Of a DNA stretch of 35,976 nt, positions 6,680-14,609 are shown one piece after another. A program made the position numbers and the translations under genes. This DNA is from Flammeovirgaceae bacterium UBA2786 (GTDB lineage: Bacteria; Bacteroidota; Bacteroidia; Cytophagales; Cyclobacteriaceae). A model generated the notes under the pieces. That model saw nothing but the letters and a program-made list of their open reading frames with translations. It was not told the origin of the DNA and did no database searches. The stretch lies in the NCBI GenBank assembly GCA_002352225.1, contig DEIA01000053.1:3338-39313 (forward strand), given 5' to 3'. Each line of letters begins with the position of its first letter. Position 1 is the stretch's first letter.

Positions 6680-8656
6680 GTGCGATTTTTTGTTTTGCTT
6701 TTATTGAGTTTGGCGGCTACGTCAGCGATGTGTCAGGAAACCCCGCTTCCTCAAAAGAAACGTATTATTCAGGATGCAAACCCCAACACCGTTACCACCC
6801 AATCTAAAACCCAACCTTCTGGAAAAGGATCACAGATTGTAGACGATTCTACAAAAAATGTGTATGGTCCTAAAACCACATTATGGATTACAGAGAATGA
6901 TGTTTACCAGAATAAGAACAACTATCAACCGCTTGATACCACGATTAGCGACTATCACCGCTGGACTTTTATACAAAACCTGAATAACTTTTATCAGGAT
7001 CTTGGCAACGTAGGTACAGCGCTTAACCCTATCTACCCAATTGCTCCGGTAAATATTGGTGCAAACCCGGGGTATTCTACTTATGCTCCTTATTTTGATT
7101 TGGCCGAGCCCCGGTATTTCGATTCTAAATCTCCCTACACACGCATTTTAGTGGTTTGGGGTGGCGATGGACGTGCCAGAAGTCACATAGAATTTACCCG
7201 TAACATTAACCCGCGCTGGAATTTTGGTTTTAACTACCGGCCCATACTTGTTGATAAGCAAGTACAACGAACCGGTAAAGGCGATAGACAAACAATTAAT
7301 CATTATTATGATTTATATACCTCGTATAAATCCAAGAATGAACGCTACCAGTTACTGGCATCGTACAGGCGCATGCGCCACCGTGTGTTTGAATACGGGG
7401 GGATTCTGCTAACGCCTATTGATACCACGTATGCAGGCTATTTTGATGAAAACGCAGGCCCCTATTTAAAAGGGGCACAATCAGAAGAACTGCGAAATGT
7501 ATTCCACTTGTTTCATCAATATCAATTGGCATCGCCATTTCAGGTGTATCACAAGGCCGACTTTACTCGGCAGCGTAATTTGTTTGCTGATACGCGGGCA
7601 AGTGAAATAAATTATGACGCTTACTTTAAATACACCAATCCCGATAGTGATATCAATACCACTACAGTTAGTGATGGAACCCGGTTTAATTCCATGGTGA
7701 ATGAGTTTGGAATAAAAGGAAAAGCAGCTTTTTTCTACTACAGCCTCTTTTACAAGTTGCGTTTATATAATACATCTAATAAGTATCTCGATAATTTTGC
7801 GCTTCCGTATAACAAGAGTGGAGTCGAGAATTATTTGGGGGGGCAAATTGCGTTCAGGTTTGATTCATTGAGTGAACTATCTGGTAAGGCGGAATATCTG
7901 CTGGATGGAAACTATCGGCTGCAGGCCCAACTGCGTACGCCCTGGTTAGATGCTACCGGTACAAGTGCATTGGTTAAACCTGGGTTTTTACCGTTGGCCT
8001 ATAGGGGAAGTCACCACGAGTGGATTAATGATTTTAACGATCCGTTTACTAACCAGCTTTCGGCTTTTTTGAAAGTGAAGTGGGGAAGATTGTTTGTATC
8101 GCCTGGTGCTACATATACAGCATTAAGTAATTATATCTATTACAGAGCTAATGCGGTAACAAATGAACCTGTTGTTGTGGCTGCCCAGTCGGGCGGTAAT
8201 CAGCAAATTTTTGTTCCGGAGTTGCGCATGAGTTTGCGTTTTTTAAGGCATGTATATATAAGGCCGCAGGTATTATATACATCGTTTTTGAATAATGATG
8301 GAGATGTACTACGCATTCCGAAGTGGTTTGCCAATGCACAACTCGCTTATGAGAATATGTTGTTTAAAGGAAACCTGCAAGTACAGATTGGCGTAGATGC
8401 ACACTGGCGGTCTGAATACTCCGCCTTAGGTTACGATCCGGCCATACAACAATACTATATACAGGATGCTACCACCTCTCGTGCTTTTCCGTTGGTAGAT
8501 GTATTTTTCAATGGCAAGTTTAAGCGCGGACGTTTCTTTGTGAAATACCATAACCTGCAACAAGCCATTACAGGCCTTGGTTATTTACCCACACCAGGGT
8601 ATAGAGGGCAGCGTAATATTCTTGATTTTGGGTTTGATCTAATTTTGTTTGATTAA
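6680..8656 (+). CDS. Putative outer-membrane porin (Porin_10 / DUF4289 type)
   Basis: About 658 residues. The N-terminus reads as a signal peptide (RFFVLLLLSLAATSAMCQ), followed by a Pro/Gln/Lys/Thr-rich low-complexity stretch and a beta-rich body with many aromatic-alternating strands. The segment YFDSKSPYTRILV, then HIEFTRNINPRWNFGFNY, matches the start of the barrel in Bacteroidota 'putative porin' proteins, and the protein ends in a strand with a terminal aromatic (ILDFGFDLILFD). Substrate is unknown. I chose the GTG at 6680 because it gives a compact signal peptide; a GTG at 6641, overlapping lpxK by 20 bases, is the alternative. A TATTTTTG at 6669-6676 resembles a -7 box but sits too close to either start to trust. 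The stop is followed directly by the miaE ATG. Confidence 0.82.
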   Translation: MRFFVLLLLSLAATSAMCQETPLPQKKRIIQDANPNTVTTQSKTQPSGKGSQIVDDSTKNVYGPKTTLWITENDVYQNKNNYQPLDTTISDYHRWTFIQNLNNFYQDLGNVGTALNPIYPIAPVNIGANPGYSTYAPYFDLAEPRYFDSKSPYTRILVVWGGDGRARSHIEFTRNINPRWNFGFNYRPILVDKQVQRTGKGDRQTINHYYDLYTSYKSKNERYQLLASYRRMRHRVFEYGGILLTPIDTTYAGYFDENAGPYLKGAQSEELRNVFHLFHQYQLASPFQVYHKADFTRQRNLFADTRASEINYDAYFKYTNPDSDINTTTVSDGTRFNSMVNEFGIKGKAAFFYYSLFYKLRLYNTSNKYLDNFALPYNKSGVENYLGGQIAFRFDSLSELSGKAEYLLDGNYRLQAQLRTPWLDATGTSALVKPGFLPLAYRGSHHEWINDFNDPFTNQLSAFLKVKWGRLFVSPGATYTALSNYIYYRANAVTNEPVVVAAQSGGNQQIFVPELRMSLRFLRHVYIRPQVLYTSFLNNDGDVLRIPKWFANAQLAYENMLFKGNLQVQIGVDAHWRSEYSALGYDPAIQQYYIQDATTSRAFPLVDVFFNGKFKRGRFFVKYHNLQQAITGLGYLPTPGYRGQRNILDFGFDLILFD

Positions 8657-9250
8657 ATGGAAAAGCACGTTTTAGGATTAACGTTGCCTACCGACCCACG
8701 TTGGGTAAACATTGCTGAGAAAAACATTGCCGACATTTTAATAGATCACGCCTATTGCGAACAAAAGGCTGCGTCTTCCTGTATTTCATTAATTATAAGT
8801 TATCCGGAAAAGGAAAAACTTGTTGATGCGTTAACACCTGTAGTAGCCGAAGAGTGGGCACACTTTGAGCGGGTGCTTGAGCAATTGAAGAAACGCGGTT
8901 TTACATTAGGGTTTCCGCGGAAGGATGAATATGTAGAACAAGTACAGAAGATTATTAAAAAGGGAGGTAACCGCGAGCAGCAATTGGTAGAAAAACTTTT
9001 ACTGAACGCATTAATTGAAGCCCGCAGTTGCGAGCGATTTAGATTGTTGTGGAAAGAAATTGGCGATGCCGAACTCAGTACTTTTTATTATGAGTTGATG
9101 GTTTCAGAGGCCGGACACTATAAAAGTTTTTTAACGCTGGCCAAAGAATATATGAATCCTGATCTGGTTGAAAAACGCTGGCGTGAGATATTAGAGCAGG
9201 AAGCAGCAATCTTAAAGAATATGGAAGTGAGAGGGGATAGGATGCATTAA
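8657..9250 (+). CDS. miaE: tRNA-(ms2io6A37) hydroxylase
   Basis: A 197-residue non-haem diiron monooxygenase that hydroxylates the isopentenyl group of ms2i6A at position 37 of tRNAs reading UNN codons, using O2. The diiron ligands are in the expected order: the Glu/His helices DHAYCEQKAASS, EEWAHFERV, IEARSCERF and VSEAGHYKSF. Length matches the bacterial family. The ATG begins on the base after the porin stop codon, so the gene is probably translated by coupling within the lpxK operon, although there is no obvious functional link to the envelope. Very confident assignment. Confidence 0.95.
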   Translation: MEKHVLGLTLPTDPRWVNIAEKNIADILIDHAYCEQKAASSCISLIISYPEKEKLVDALTPVVAEEWAHFERVLEQLKKRGFTLGFPRKDEYVEQVQKIIKKGGNREQQLVEKLLLNALIEARSCERFRLLWKEIGDAELSTFYYELMVSEAGHYKSFLTLAKEYMNPDLVEKRWREILEQEAAILKNMEVRGDRMH

Positions 9251-9272
9251 ATCAAAACCGATTAATAATCAT

Positions 9273-9473
9273 AATTCCAAATTCAATGTCGTTTAGTTAA
9301 AGAACAAATGTGTAACCCCTTCGGGGTTCTGCTTTGTGTTTCATGGCATTTCTATAATCCTGTCATCCCTTCGGGATTAGTGAAAGCCTGAAACGATTAA
9401 AGAAGGCAATCCAATAACTATCGAAAGCCCCGAAGGGGTGACATCTTAACTAAGCGGCATTGAATTTGAAATT
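9273..9473. repeat. ~200-base imperfect inverted repeat with CCCTTCGGG hairpins
   Basis: This fills the 228-base gap between the convergent miaE and the secreted-protein gene. The ends are inverted copies: 9273-9300 matches the reverse complement of 9446-9473 with about three mismatches (core ATTCAATG, then TTAGTTAA). The arms continue inward to inverted copies of ACCCCTTCGGGG (9314-9328 and 9427-9439). A third hairpin, ATCCCTTCGGGAT, lies at 9365-9377. No open reading frame, T-tract or convincing target-site duplication is visible. It could be a MITE-like or REPIN-like mobile repeat, or a structured 3' region that stops transcription from both sides. Confidence 0.7.
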
Positions 9474-9478
9474 CCGGA

Positions 9479-10750
9479 TCACGTCTTCTGTTTTTTCTTT
9501 TTGGCAGCAGGAAAGAGAATGTTGTTGAGGATAAGACGGAAACCGGGTGAGTTGGGGTGAAGATTCAGATCGGTTGGTTCTTCGCCTACTGTGTGTTGGT
9601 AATCTTCTGGGTCGTGCCCGCCATAAAATGTCCAGAAACCTTTACCAAAAACGCCATGTAAATATTTGGTTTCTTTTATATCAACATTTTCTCCCATTAC
9701 CACTACATCGGGTTTAACCAATTTCTTTTTAAAGCCGGTCGTTTGTCCATAAAACCCTTTAATTACCCGAGTGTGATTTTGTGTAAGCATGGTAGGAATG
9801 GGATCCCACTTGGCTGAAAACTGAAAAATGGTGAAGTAATCATTATCCTGCCGCAAGCCACGGTCAGGAAAATTATTATCGATATCAGAAAATTCGTATT
9901 GATAGGGGTCGCGCACTAACCTGAAATCCTGAAAGGCAAATGAGTTATCGAAGTTAAGTTTTTCCTGGGCCTGTGGGTCGGCTGCATCGCCATCGTACAT
10001 GCGTTCGCATATGTCTATGCCTTCGGCAGCCAGGGCAATATCGTAGGTATCGGTTGCAGAGCACATAGCAAATAGAAATCCGCCACCGGCTACAAACTCT
10101 TTAATGCGCTTTGCTACGGCTAATTTTAATTGCGAAACTTTATGAAATCCAAACCGGGTTGCGGTTTCTTCTGCTTCTTTTTGTTGCTCAATGTACCAGG
10201 GATAGTTGGCGTAGTTACTATAGAATTTTCCGTATTGCCCGGTAAAATCTTCGTGGTGTAAATGAAGCCAATCGTATTTGGGTAACAGATCGTTCAGCAC
10301 TTCGTCATCAAAAATTATGTCGTATGGAATTTCGGCATAGGTAAGAACCAGGGTAACGGCATCATCCCACGGTTGTTTGGTTTTGGGCGAGTACACCGCA
10401 ATGCGCGGATACTTTTCCAGTTTCATAATGTCGTAGTTGAGGGCAGGGCTGGCAATTTCAGTTACAATGGCATTTACCTTTGCTTCCGAAATAATTTCAA
10501 AACTTACGCCCCGCACCACCAATTCGTTTTGAATTTTTGGATGGTACTTACACATAAAACTGCCCCCGCGATAGTTAAGCAGCCAATCTACCTCCATTTC
10601 AGATTTCAGAATCCAGTAGGCTATTCCATAGGCTTTCAGGTGGTTAGCCTGTTTTTCATCCATGGGTATAAAAATGGAGTTGGCCGCTGCCCGCCCCGAA
10701 ACCGTAATCAATAAAAACAAAAACACAATTCTTCCCGTTAAACCACTCAT
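9479..10750 (-). CDS. Secreted protein with amidotransferase-like fold, often labelled 'asparagine synthetase B'
   Basis: A 423-residue protein with a cleavable signal peptide (IVFLFLLITVSGRAAAN). Relatives in Bacteroidota begin their mature part much like this one (IFIPMDEKQANHLKAYGIAY) and, as I recall, are often called asparagine synthetase B. No N-terminal nucleophile glutaminase or ATP-pyrophosphatase domain is visible here, and the protein is exported, so that name is not supported. The middle region (PRIAVYSPKT, DWLHLHHEDFTGQYG, GGGFLFAMCSATDT) suggests a flavodoxin-like, class I amidotransferase/ThuA-type fold, with Cys in FAMCSA near a possible nucleophile elbow. The C-terminal part contains FWTFYGGHDPEDYQH. 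The tail is Lys-rich. True function unknown. Confidence 0.8.
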   Translation of the reverse strand: MSGLTGRIVFLFLLITVSGRAAANSIFIPMDEKQANHLKAYGIAYWILKSEMEVDWLLNYRGGSFMCKYHPKIQNELVVRGVSFEIISEAKVNAIVTEIASPALNYDIMKLEKYPRIAVYSPKTKQPWDDAVTLVLTYAEIPYDIIFDDEVLNDLLPKYDWLHLHHEDFTGQYGKFYSNYANYPWYIEQQKEAEETATRFGFHKVSQLKLAVAKRIKEFVAGGGFLFAMCSATDTYDIALAAEGIDICERMYDGDAADPQAQEKLNFDNSFAFQDFRLVRDPYQYEFSDIDNNFPDRGLRQDNDYFTIFQFSAKWDPIPTMLTQNHTRVIKGFYGQTTGFKKKLVKPDVVVMGENVDIKETKYLHGVFGKGFWTFYGGHDPEDYQHTVGEEPTDLNLHPNSPGFRLILNNILFPAAKKKKQKT

Positions 10751-10815
10751 TTCTTGTTCAGTTTTGTAACAATTGCACCATTAAGAATGTCTTACCATTT
10801 TATCGATTAAAGATA

Positions 10816-10823
10816 TAATTTTG
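10816..10823 (+). promoter_or_regulatory. -7 box upstream of the MacB-like permease
   Basis: TAATTTTG is an exact TAnnTTTG match 57 bases before the ATG at 10880. No clear -33 TTTG is visible at the expected distance, so confidence is limited. Confidence 0.35.
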
Positions 10824-10879
10824 AGAACGAAATTCCTGAATCTTGGTTTAAACCATATCATTAAAAAAGCCCATATCGC

Positions 10880-12115
10880 ATGAATTTACTTGAAAACATG
10901 AAAGAAGGCCTTCGTTCAATTAAGGCCAACATGTTACGCTCGGTACTAACGGCCCTTATTGTGGCAATTGGTATCACTTCGCTGGTGGGTATTTTAACAG
11001 CTATTGATGGCATAGAGTATTCGGTTAACGAAAGCCTTTCGTCATTGGGGGTAAATACATTTGAGGTGTATTCAAAATGGAATAGGGGCACTAATCAGGA
11101 TGGCGTGCGTGAGAAGACTTACGAACGGCTCAATTTGCATGAGGCACAAAAATTTATTGAAGAGTATCCGGTTCAGGCTTCAATCTGCCTGCAGGCACGC
11201 CTAACCAACCTGGCCGAAGTTAAGTATGGTTCTGTAAAGACAAATCCCAATGTAGATATTCGTGGAGCTAATGATGAGTATGTGGCTATTAAGGGGCTTA
11301 ATATTCAGGAAGGTCGAAACTTTTCTAAATTTGAAATTCAAAATGGGAGTAAGGTGGCCATTGTTGGCTATAAATTAGCTCAGGCGTTGTATGGAGATGA
11401 ACCCAAACCAATTAATACAGAAATATCTTTTAAGGGTGTACAATTTAAAGTAATAGGTTTATTAAAAGAGAAAGGCGATTTCTCTGATAATAATTACGAC
11501 AACATGGTTATTATTCCCATTCTGGTTGCTAACCAGATGGCAGCAGGCCAACCGCTTAGCTACCGGTTAACAGTAGGTATAACAGATATGAACCAGGTAG
11601 ATTATGCAATGGGCGAAGCTACCGGGTTAATGCGCAAAATCAGACATGATAAAATAGGTGCCCCCAACTCATTTGAAATTGAGAAGAGCGAATCGCTGGC
11701 AGAAGAAATGGAAAGCATTACCAGTGGGTTACGCTGGGGCGGATTTGGTGTGGGCTTTATTACTTTGTTAGGAGCTTCTATAGCACTAATGAATATTATG
11801 TTGGTATCGGTTACAGAACGCACTCGCGAAGTAGGTGTACGCAAAGCACTGGGCGCAACTCCGCTGCGCATTCGTCAGCAATTTGTAATTGAAGCCATTG
11901 TAGTGTGCTTATTGGGTGGGGTAGGCGGTGTGTTGCTTGGCATTTTAATTGGAAATGTAATATCACGGTTTATGGGTATTACAGCATTTGTGCTACCCTG
12001 GTTCTGGATGTTGGTGGGCATGATAATATGTGTGGTGGTTGGGCTGCTTTCAGGATACTATCCGGCACATAAAGCCTCTAAACTTGATCCGATTGAATCG
12101 TTACGATTCGAATAA
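10880..12115 (+). CDS. MacB/FtsX-type ABC transporter permease without adjacent ATPase
   Basis: A 411-residue inner-membrane permease of the type VII ABC (MacB/LolCE/FtsX) superfamily. The N-terminus has the amphipathic entry helix and first membrane span (IKANMLRSVLTALIVAIGIT, about residues 14-40). A MacB-like periplasmic core follows at about 50-270 (DIRGANDEYVAIKGLNIQEG). Then come three spans: GGFGVGFITLLGASIALMN, a second span after VRKALGATPLRIRQQF, and a third before the C-terminal signature SGYYPAHKASKLDPIESLR. Such permeases act as mechanotransmitters driven by a separate ATPase, but no ATP-binding gene adjoins it here. Cargo is unknown; export of lipoproteins, peptides or small hydrophobic compounds is typical for the family. 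Confidence 0.88.
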   Translation: MNLLENMKEGLRSIKANMLRSVLTALIVAIGITSLVGILTAIDGIEYSVNESLSSLGVNTFEVYSKWNRGTNQDGVREKTYERLNLHEAQKFIEEYPVQASICLQARLTNLAEVKYGSVKTNPNVDIRGANDEYVAIKGLNIQEGRNFSKFEIQNGSKVAIVGYKLAQALYGDEPKPINTEISFKGVQFKVIGLLKEKGDFSDNNYDNMVIIPILVANQMAAGQPLSYRLTVGITDMNQVDYAMGEATGLMRKIRHDKIGAPNSFEIEKSESLAEEMESITSGLRWGGFGVGFITLLGASIALMNIMLVSVTERTREVGVRKALGATPLRIRQQFVIEAIVVCLLGGVGGVLLGILIGNVISRFMGITAFVLPWFWMLVGMIICVVVGLLSGYYPAHKASKLDPIESLRFE

Positions 12116-12252
12116 TCTTTATGAAGGGGTAAGCGAACAGAAGGAGACGTAACAGCCATCTTCAAAATTTTACCACCTTATACAGTTGCTTTTCTTTTTA
12201 AAAAAGTAAACAATATTTTTTTAGGCGTAACGGAATACTACACCTAACATTT

Positions 12253-12260
12253 TACTTTTG
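12253..12260 (+). promoter_or_regulatory. -7 box of tRNA-Ser promoter
   Basis: TACTTTTG is an exact TAnnTTTG match ending five bases before the mature 5' end of the tRNA. The rest of the 150-base gap (12116-12265) is AT-rich and holds no gene or clear -33 element that I can see. Confidence 0.55.
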
Positions 12261-12265
12261 CTTTT

Positions 12266-12352
12266 GGAGAGGTGCCAGAGTGGCCGAATGGGACGGTCTC
12301 GAAAACCGTTGTGCGGGTAACTGTACCGAGGGTTCGAATCCCTCCCTCTCCG
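12266..12352 (+). tRNA. tRNA-Ser (anticodon CGA)
   Basis: An 87-base class II tRNA. The acceptor stem pairs GGAGAGG (12266-12272) with CCTCTCC (12345-12351), followed by discriminator G. The D-arm holds GAGTGGCCGAATGG. The anticodon stem ACGGT/ACCGT closes the loop CTCGAAA, giving anticodon CGA for UCG codons. A long variable arm follows, as expected for serine. The T-arm is GAGGG-TTCGAAT-CCCTC. CCA is not encoded after the discriminator (bases read CAT). The A36-A37-A38 run makes it a predicted substrate for i6A/ms2i6A modification and hence for the MiaE encoded in this window. Confidence 0.95.
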
Positions 12353-12358
12353 CATTTT

Positions 12359-13381
12359 CTAAAAGCTCACAACCCCCAATACATTATTACCGGCAATCAC
12401 AACCCAGTTTCCGGTTCTTGCTTTTCGGACCACATGAAAACCCTTATCATCAGATAAAGGCATCCAATGATTACCTCCATCTGCCGAGTATTCTGTGCCC
12501 GTTGGTCCTGTAGCAATCCACTTACCAGCAGCAATAAACTCCACACATTCACGATAACCTCTGGGGGCAACTTTAGCCTGCTTCCACGTTTTGCCAGCAT
12601 TGGTAGTATAAAATGCATTTTTGATTTTTAATGTATCAATAGCAAAATTTCCACCCACTACTATACCTGATTTAGGATTTTGAAAAGAAACAGAAAACGC
12701 ACCACTGCTTTCGTTACCTTGTTGTACCGGTGGGTTTGAAACACGCCAGCTCTTCCCCTGGTTGTCAGACAAAAACAAACGCGAGGTTTTGCCTCCGGTT
12801 GTAATTACAATTCTTTTTTTAGGGTAACATCGTATGCCGGTACCACTGGCCGCAAACGAAGCTTCACCTTCCATTAGTTTAGGCCGGGTTTCAGGTGCAG
12901 GTTCGTTCCAGGTTTTGCCACCATCTTTTGTAAACAGCAGAAACAACCGACCCTCTATCGGGTCACCGTACATCACACCATCATTATCATTCCAGAAATC
13001 AACACCATCAATAAAAACAGCAGACGCGCTATTGGTATACACAACGTGCCAGCTTTTACCGCCCGTAGTTGTTCGTAAAATATAGGCAGGTGTACCCGCA
13101 TTGGCTAGTAGTGCAACAGAGTCGTTAAAAGCATAAAGCGATCGGAAATCCAACGCTTCAAAACCGGGTACTTGAGTAAAACTCCAGTGTAACCCACGGT
13201 TTGTTGTGCGCCCAATCCAACCTTTGCTGCCACTTACCCACGCAACTGAATCGTTTACCACCGAAAGTCCCCTAAAGGATGAATGCACCGCAGGTAACGT
13301 GTATTGTTGAAGGGTTTGCGATACCGCGGTTAAGGAATTGCTTATAAGAATAAAGCTAAGCAGCCAATTGCGTAGGTTCAT
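12359..13381 (-). CDS. Secreted Ycf48-like / BNR-repeat beta-propeller protein
   Basis: A 340-residue exported protein. The signal peptide spans about residues 1-21 (LLSFILISNSLTAVSQ). The body has repeated BNR/Asp-box-type turns: RTTNRGLHW, RTTTGGKSW, FTKDGGKTW, FLSDNQGKSW, YTTNAGKTW and YSADGGNHW, spaced about 40-60 residues, as in Ycf48/HCF136-like and sialidase-type propellers. Bacteroidota relatives are variously labelled oxidoreductase or glycosyl hydrolase, with no catalytic residues to support either. A binding or assembly role in the periplasm or at the surface is more likely, but unproven. Its stop lies seven bases from the 3' end of the convergent tRNA gene. ATG start at 13381. Confidence 0.82.
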   Translation of the reverse strand: MNLRNWLLSFILISNSLTAVSQTLQQYTLPAVHSSFRGLSVVNDSVAWVSGSKGWIGRTTNRGLHWSFTQVPGFEALDFRSLYAFNDSVALLANAGTPAYILRTTTGGKSWHVVYTNSASAVFIDGVDFWNDNDGVMYGDPIEGRLFLLFTKDGGKTWNEPAPETRPKLMEGEASFAASGTGIRCYPKKRIVITTGGKTSRLFLSDNQGKSWRVSNPPVQQGNESSGAFSVSFQNPKSGIVVGGNFAIDTLKIKNAFYTTNAGKTWKQAKVAPRGYRECVEFIAAGKWIATGPTGTEYSADGGNHWMPLSDDKGFHVVRKARTGNWVVIAGNNVLGVVSF

Positions 13382-13427
13382 TATTATTCAGGATAATTTC
13401 TTTTGTGAGATTATATAAGCATATTTA

Positions 13428-13441
13428 AGAAATTAATTTCT
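13428..13441. promoter_or_regulatory. 14-base perfect palindrome between divergent genes
   Basis: AGAAATTAATTTCT is a perfect palindrome 14 bases before the lipoprotein ATG and 47 bases before the divergent propeller gene. It could be an operator, but in AT-rich sequence it may be chance. Confidence 0.2.
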
Positions 13442-13454
13442 AAAAAATAATTTC

Positions 13455-13964
13455 ATGAAACAGATCAGATTTTTTTCACTGGTTATTTGTGCCACAATGG
13501 CTACACTCTCATCGTGTAAAGAAGATGATCCTGAACCTGCATACGAAGTAAAAGCGCGCTTATTGGCAGGAGCAAAAGGAGCAAGTAAAAGCTGGAAACT
13601 AACCTCAACTACAGTTGCCTATGATGGAGGAACAGAGACGCTCGAATTTTCACCCTGTTTTTTAGATAACGTATATAAGTTTAGTAACAATGCCACACAA
13701 GATTATGAATTGAGTGAAGGATTGTCTAAGTGCGAAACGGAAGCTCCGGCCATTGTAGAATCAGGAACCTGGTCGTTTACTGCCGATGGTGGTATTTTGG
13801 TAGTGCTTACGTATGATTTTACGGGCTCAGATGCTGTGCTCTTTGCTTATTTTGCGCATCCGGCAACCGTTACTGAACTAACAGAAAATTCTATGAAGCT
13901 TAGAATTGTACTGGACTTTGATGGTGAGGTTGAAACCTATAATTTCAATTTTGAGGCTATTTGA
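13455..13964 (+). CDS. Outer-membrane lipoprotein, lipocalin-like
   Basis: A 169-residue lipoprotein. The signal peptide ends in a lipobox (ATLSSC) with Cys21 as the lipidated residue. It is followed by KEDDPEPAYE, whose Lys and acidic run right after the cysteine match the export signal that sends Bacteroidota lipoproteins to the cell surface. The body (SWKLTSTTVAYDGG, YKFSNNATQDYE, ESGTWSFTADGGILVV, LTENSMKLRI) has the strand pattern of the lipocalin-like/DUF5004-type small beta-barrel domains common in this phylum. Ligand unknown. The stop codon overlaps the TTG start of the next gene (TTGA), so the two are probably co-translated. Confidence 0.8.
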   Translation: MKQIRFFSLVICATMATLSSCKEDDPEPAYEVKARLLAGAKGASKSWKLTSTTVAYDGGTETLEFSPCFLDNVYKFSNNATQDYELSEGLSKCETEAPAIVESGTWSFTADGGILVVLTYDFTGSDAVLFAYFAHPATVTELTENSMKLRIVLDFDGEVETYNFNFEAI

Positions 13965-14605
13965 TACGGTGGGGCCTGCTCATGTGCATGATTTCGTTGT
14001 TTGAAAATAGAACCCATGCGCAACAAGATAAAAAATTTCTTGCCTTAGGCGATTCTTATACCATTGGTGAAAGTGTAACCGAATCCGAGCGGTGGCCCAC
14101 TCAACTCGCAGCAAAACTTGAATTTTCAGAACCCCGCATTATTGCCACTACAGGCTGGCGAACAGACCAATTGAAAGAGGCTATTGAGGCGGCAACACTG
14201 AAACCAGAGTATGACCTGGTATCGTTACTGATTGGAGTTAATAATCAATACCAGGGCAAACCTATTTTGGTTTATGAACGGGAATTTGAGGAACTGCTTC
14301 AAACAGCAATTAAGCTTGCCAGGGGTAAGAAGGAAAAAGTATTTGTAGTTTCTATTCCTGATTATGGCTATACACCTTTCGGAAAGCCGAAGCAGGAAAA
14401 AATTTCTGAAGCGTTAGACCAATACAATGCGATTAATAAACGCATAGCAGAAAAGTTTGGTGTTACGTATTTTAATATAACCGGTATTTCGCGCAAAGGG
14501 TTTGATGATCCTGACCTGGTGGCTGCCGATGGCTTACATCCATCCGGTAAAATGTATGCGCAATGGGTGGAGGTTATTTATTCTACACTAAAAAATTATC
14601 AATAG
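13961..14605 (+). CDS. SGNH/GDSL hydrolase
   Basis: A 214-residue secreted esterase of the SGNH superfamily. Block I is LALGDSYTIGE with Ser32 as nucleophile. Block III is GVNN at 92-95, and block V is AADGLHPSG with Asp190 and His193, so the Ser-Asp-His set is complete. The N-terminus (RWGLLMCMISLFENRTHAQQ) works as a signal peptide. The TTG at 13961, overlapping the lipoprotein stop, gives the full signal; an ATG at 13982 is a shorter alternative. Substrate unknown; acyl or acetyl esters of surface glycans or lipids are typical. It converges with another SGNH gene (tesA-like) five bases away. Confidence 0.85.
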   Translation: MIRWGLLMCMISLFENRTHAQQDKKFLALGDSYTIGESVTESERWPTQLAAKLEFSEPRIIATTGWRTDQLKEAIEAATLKPEYDLVSLLIGVNNQYQGKPILVYEREFEELLQTAIKLARGKKEKVFVVSIPDYGYTPFGKPKQEKISEALDQYNAINKRIAEKFGVTYFNITGISRKGFDDPDLVAADGLHPSGKMYAQWVEVIYSTLKNYQ

Positions 14606-14609
14606 CAAC

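Noticed and set aside
10373..10714. 113-codon open frame on the plus strand
   Set aside because: It is fully antisense to the secreted amidotransferase-fold gene, shows no domain or signal, and follows that gene's codon pattern.
12181..12230. T-run/A-run stretch after the MacB-like permease as an intrinsic terminator
   Set aside because: There is no GC-containing stem before the T-run; the pairing is only A/T.
12266..12352. tRNA-Ser as an integration site for a genomic island
   Set aside because: No repeat of the tRNA 3' end, integrase or base-composition change is visible nearby.
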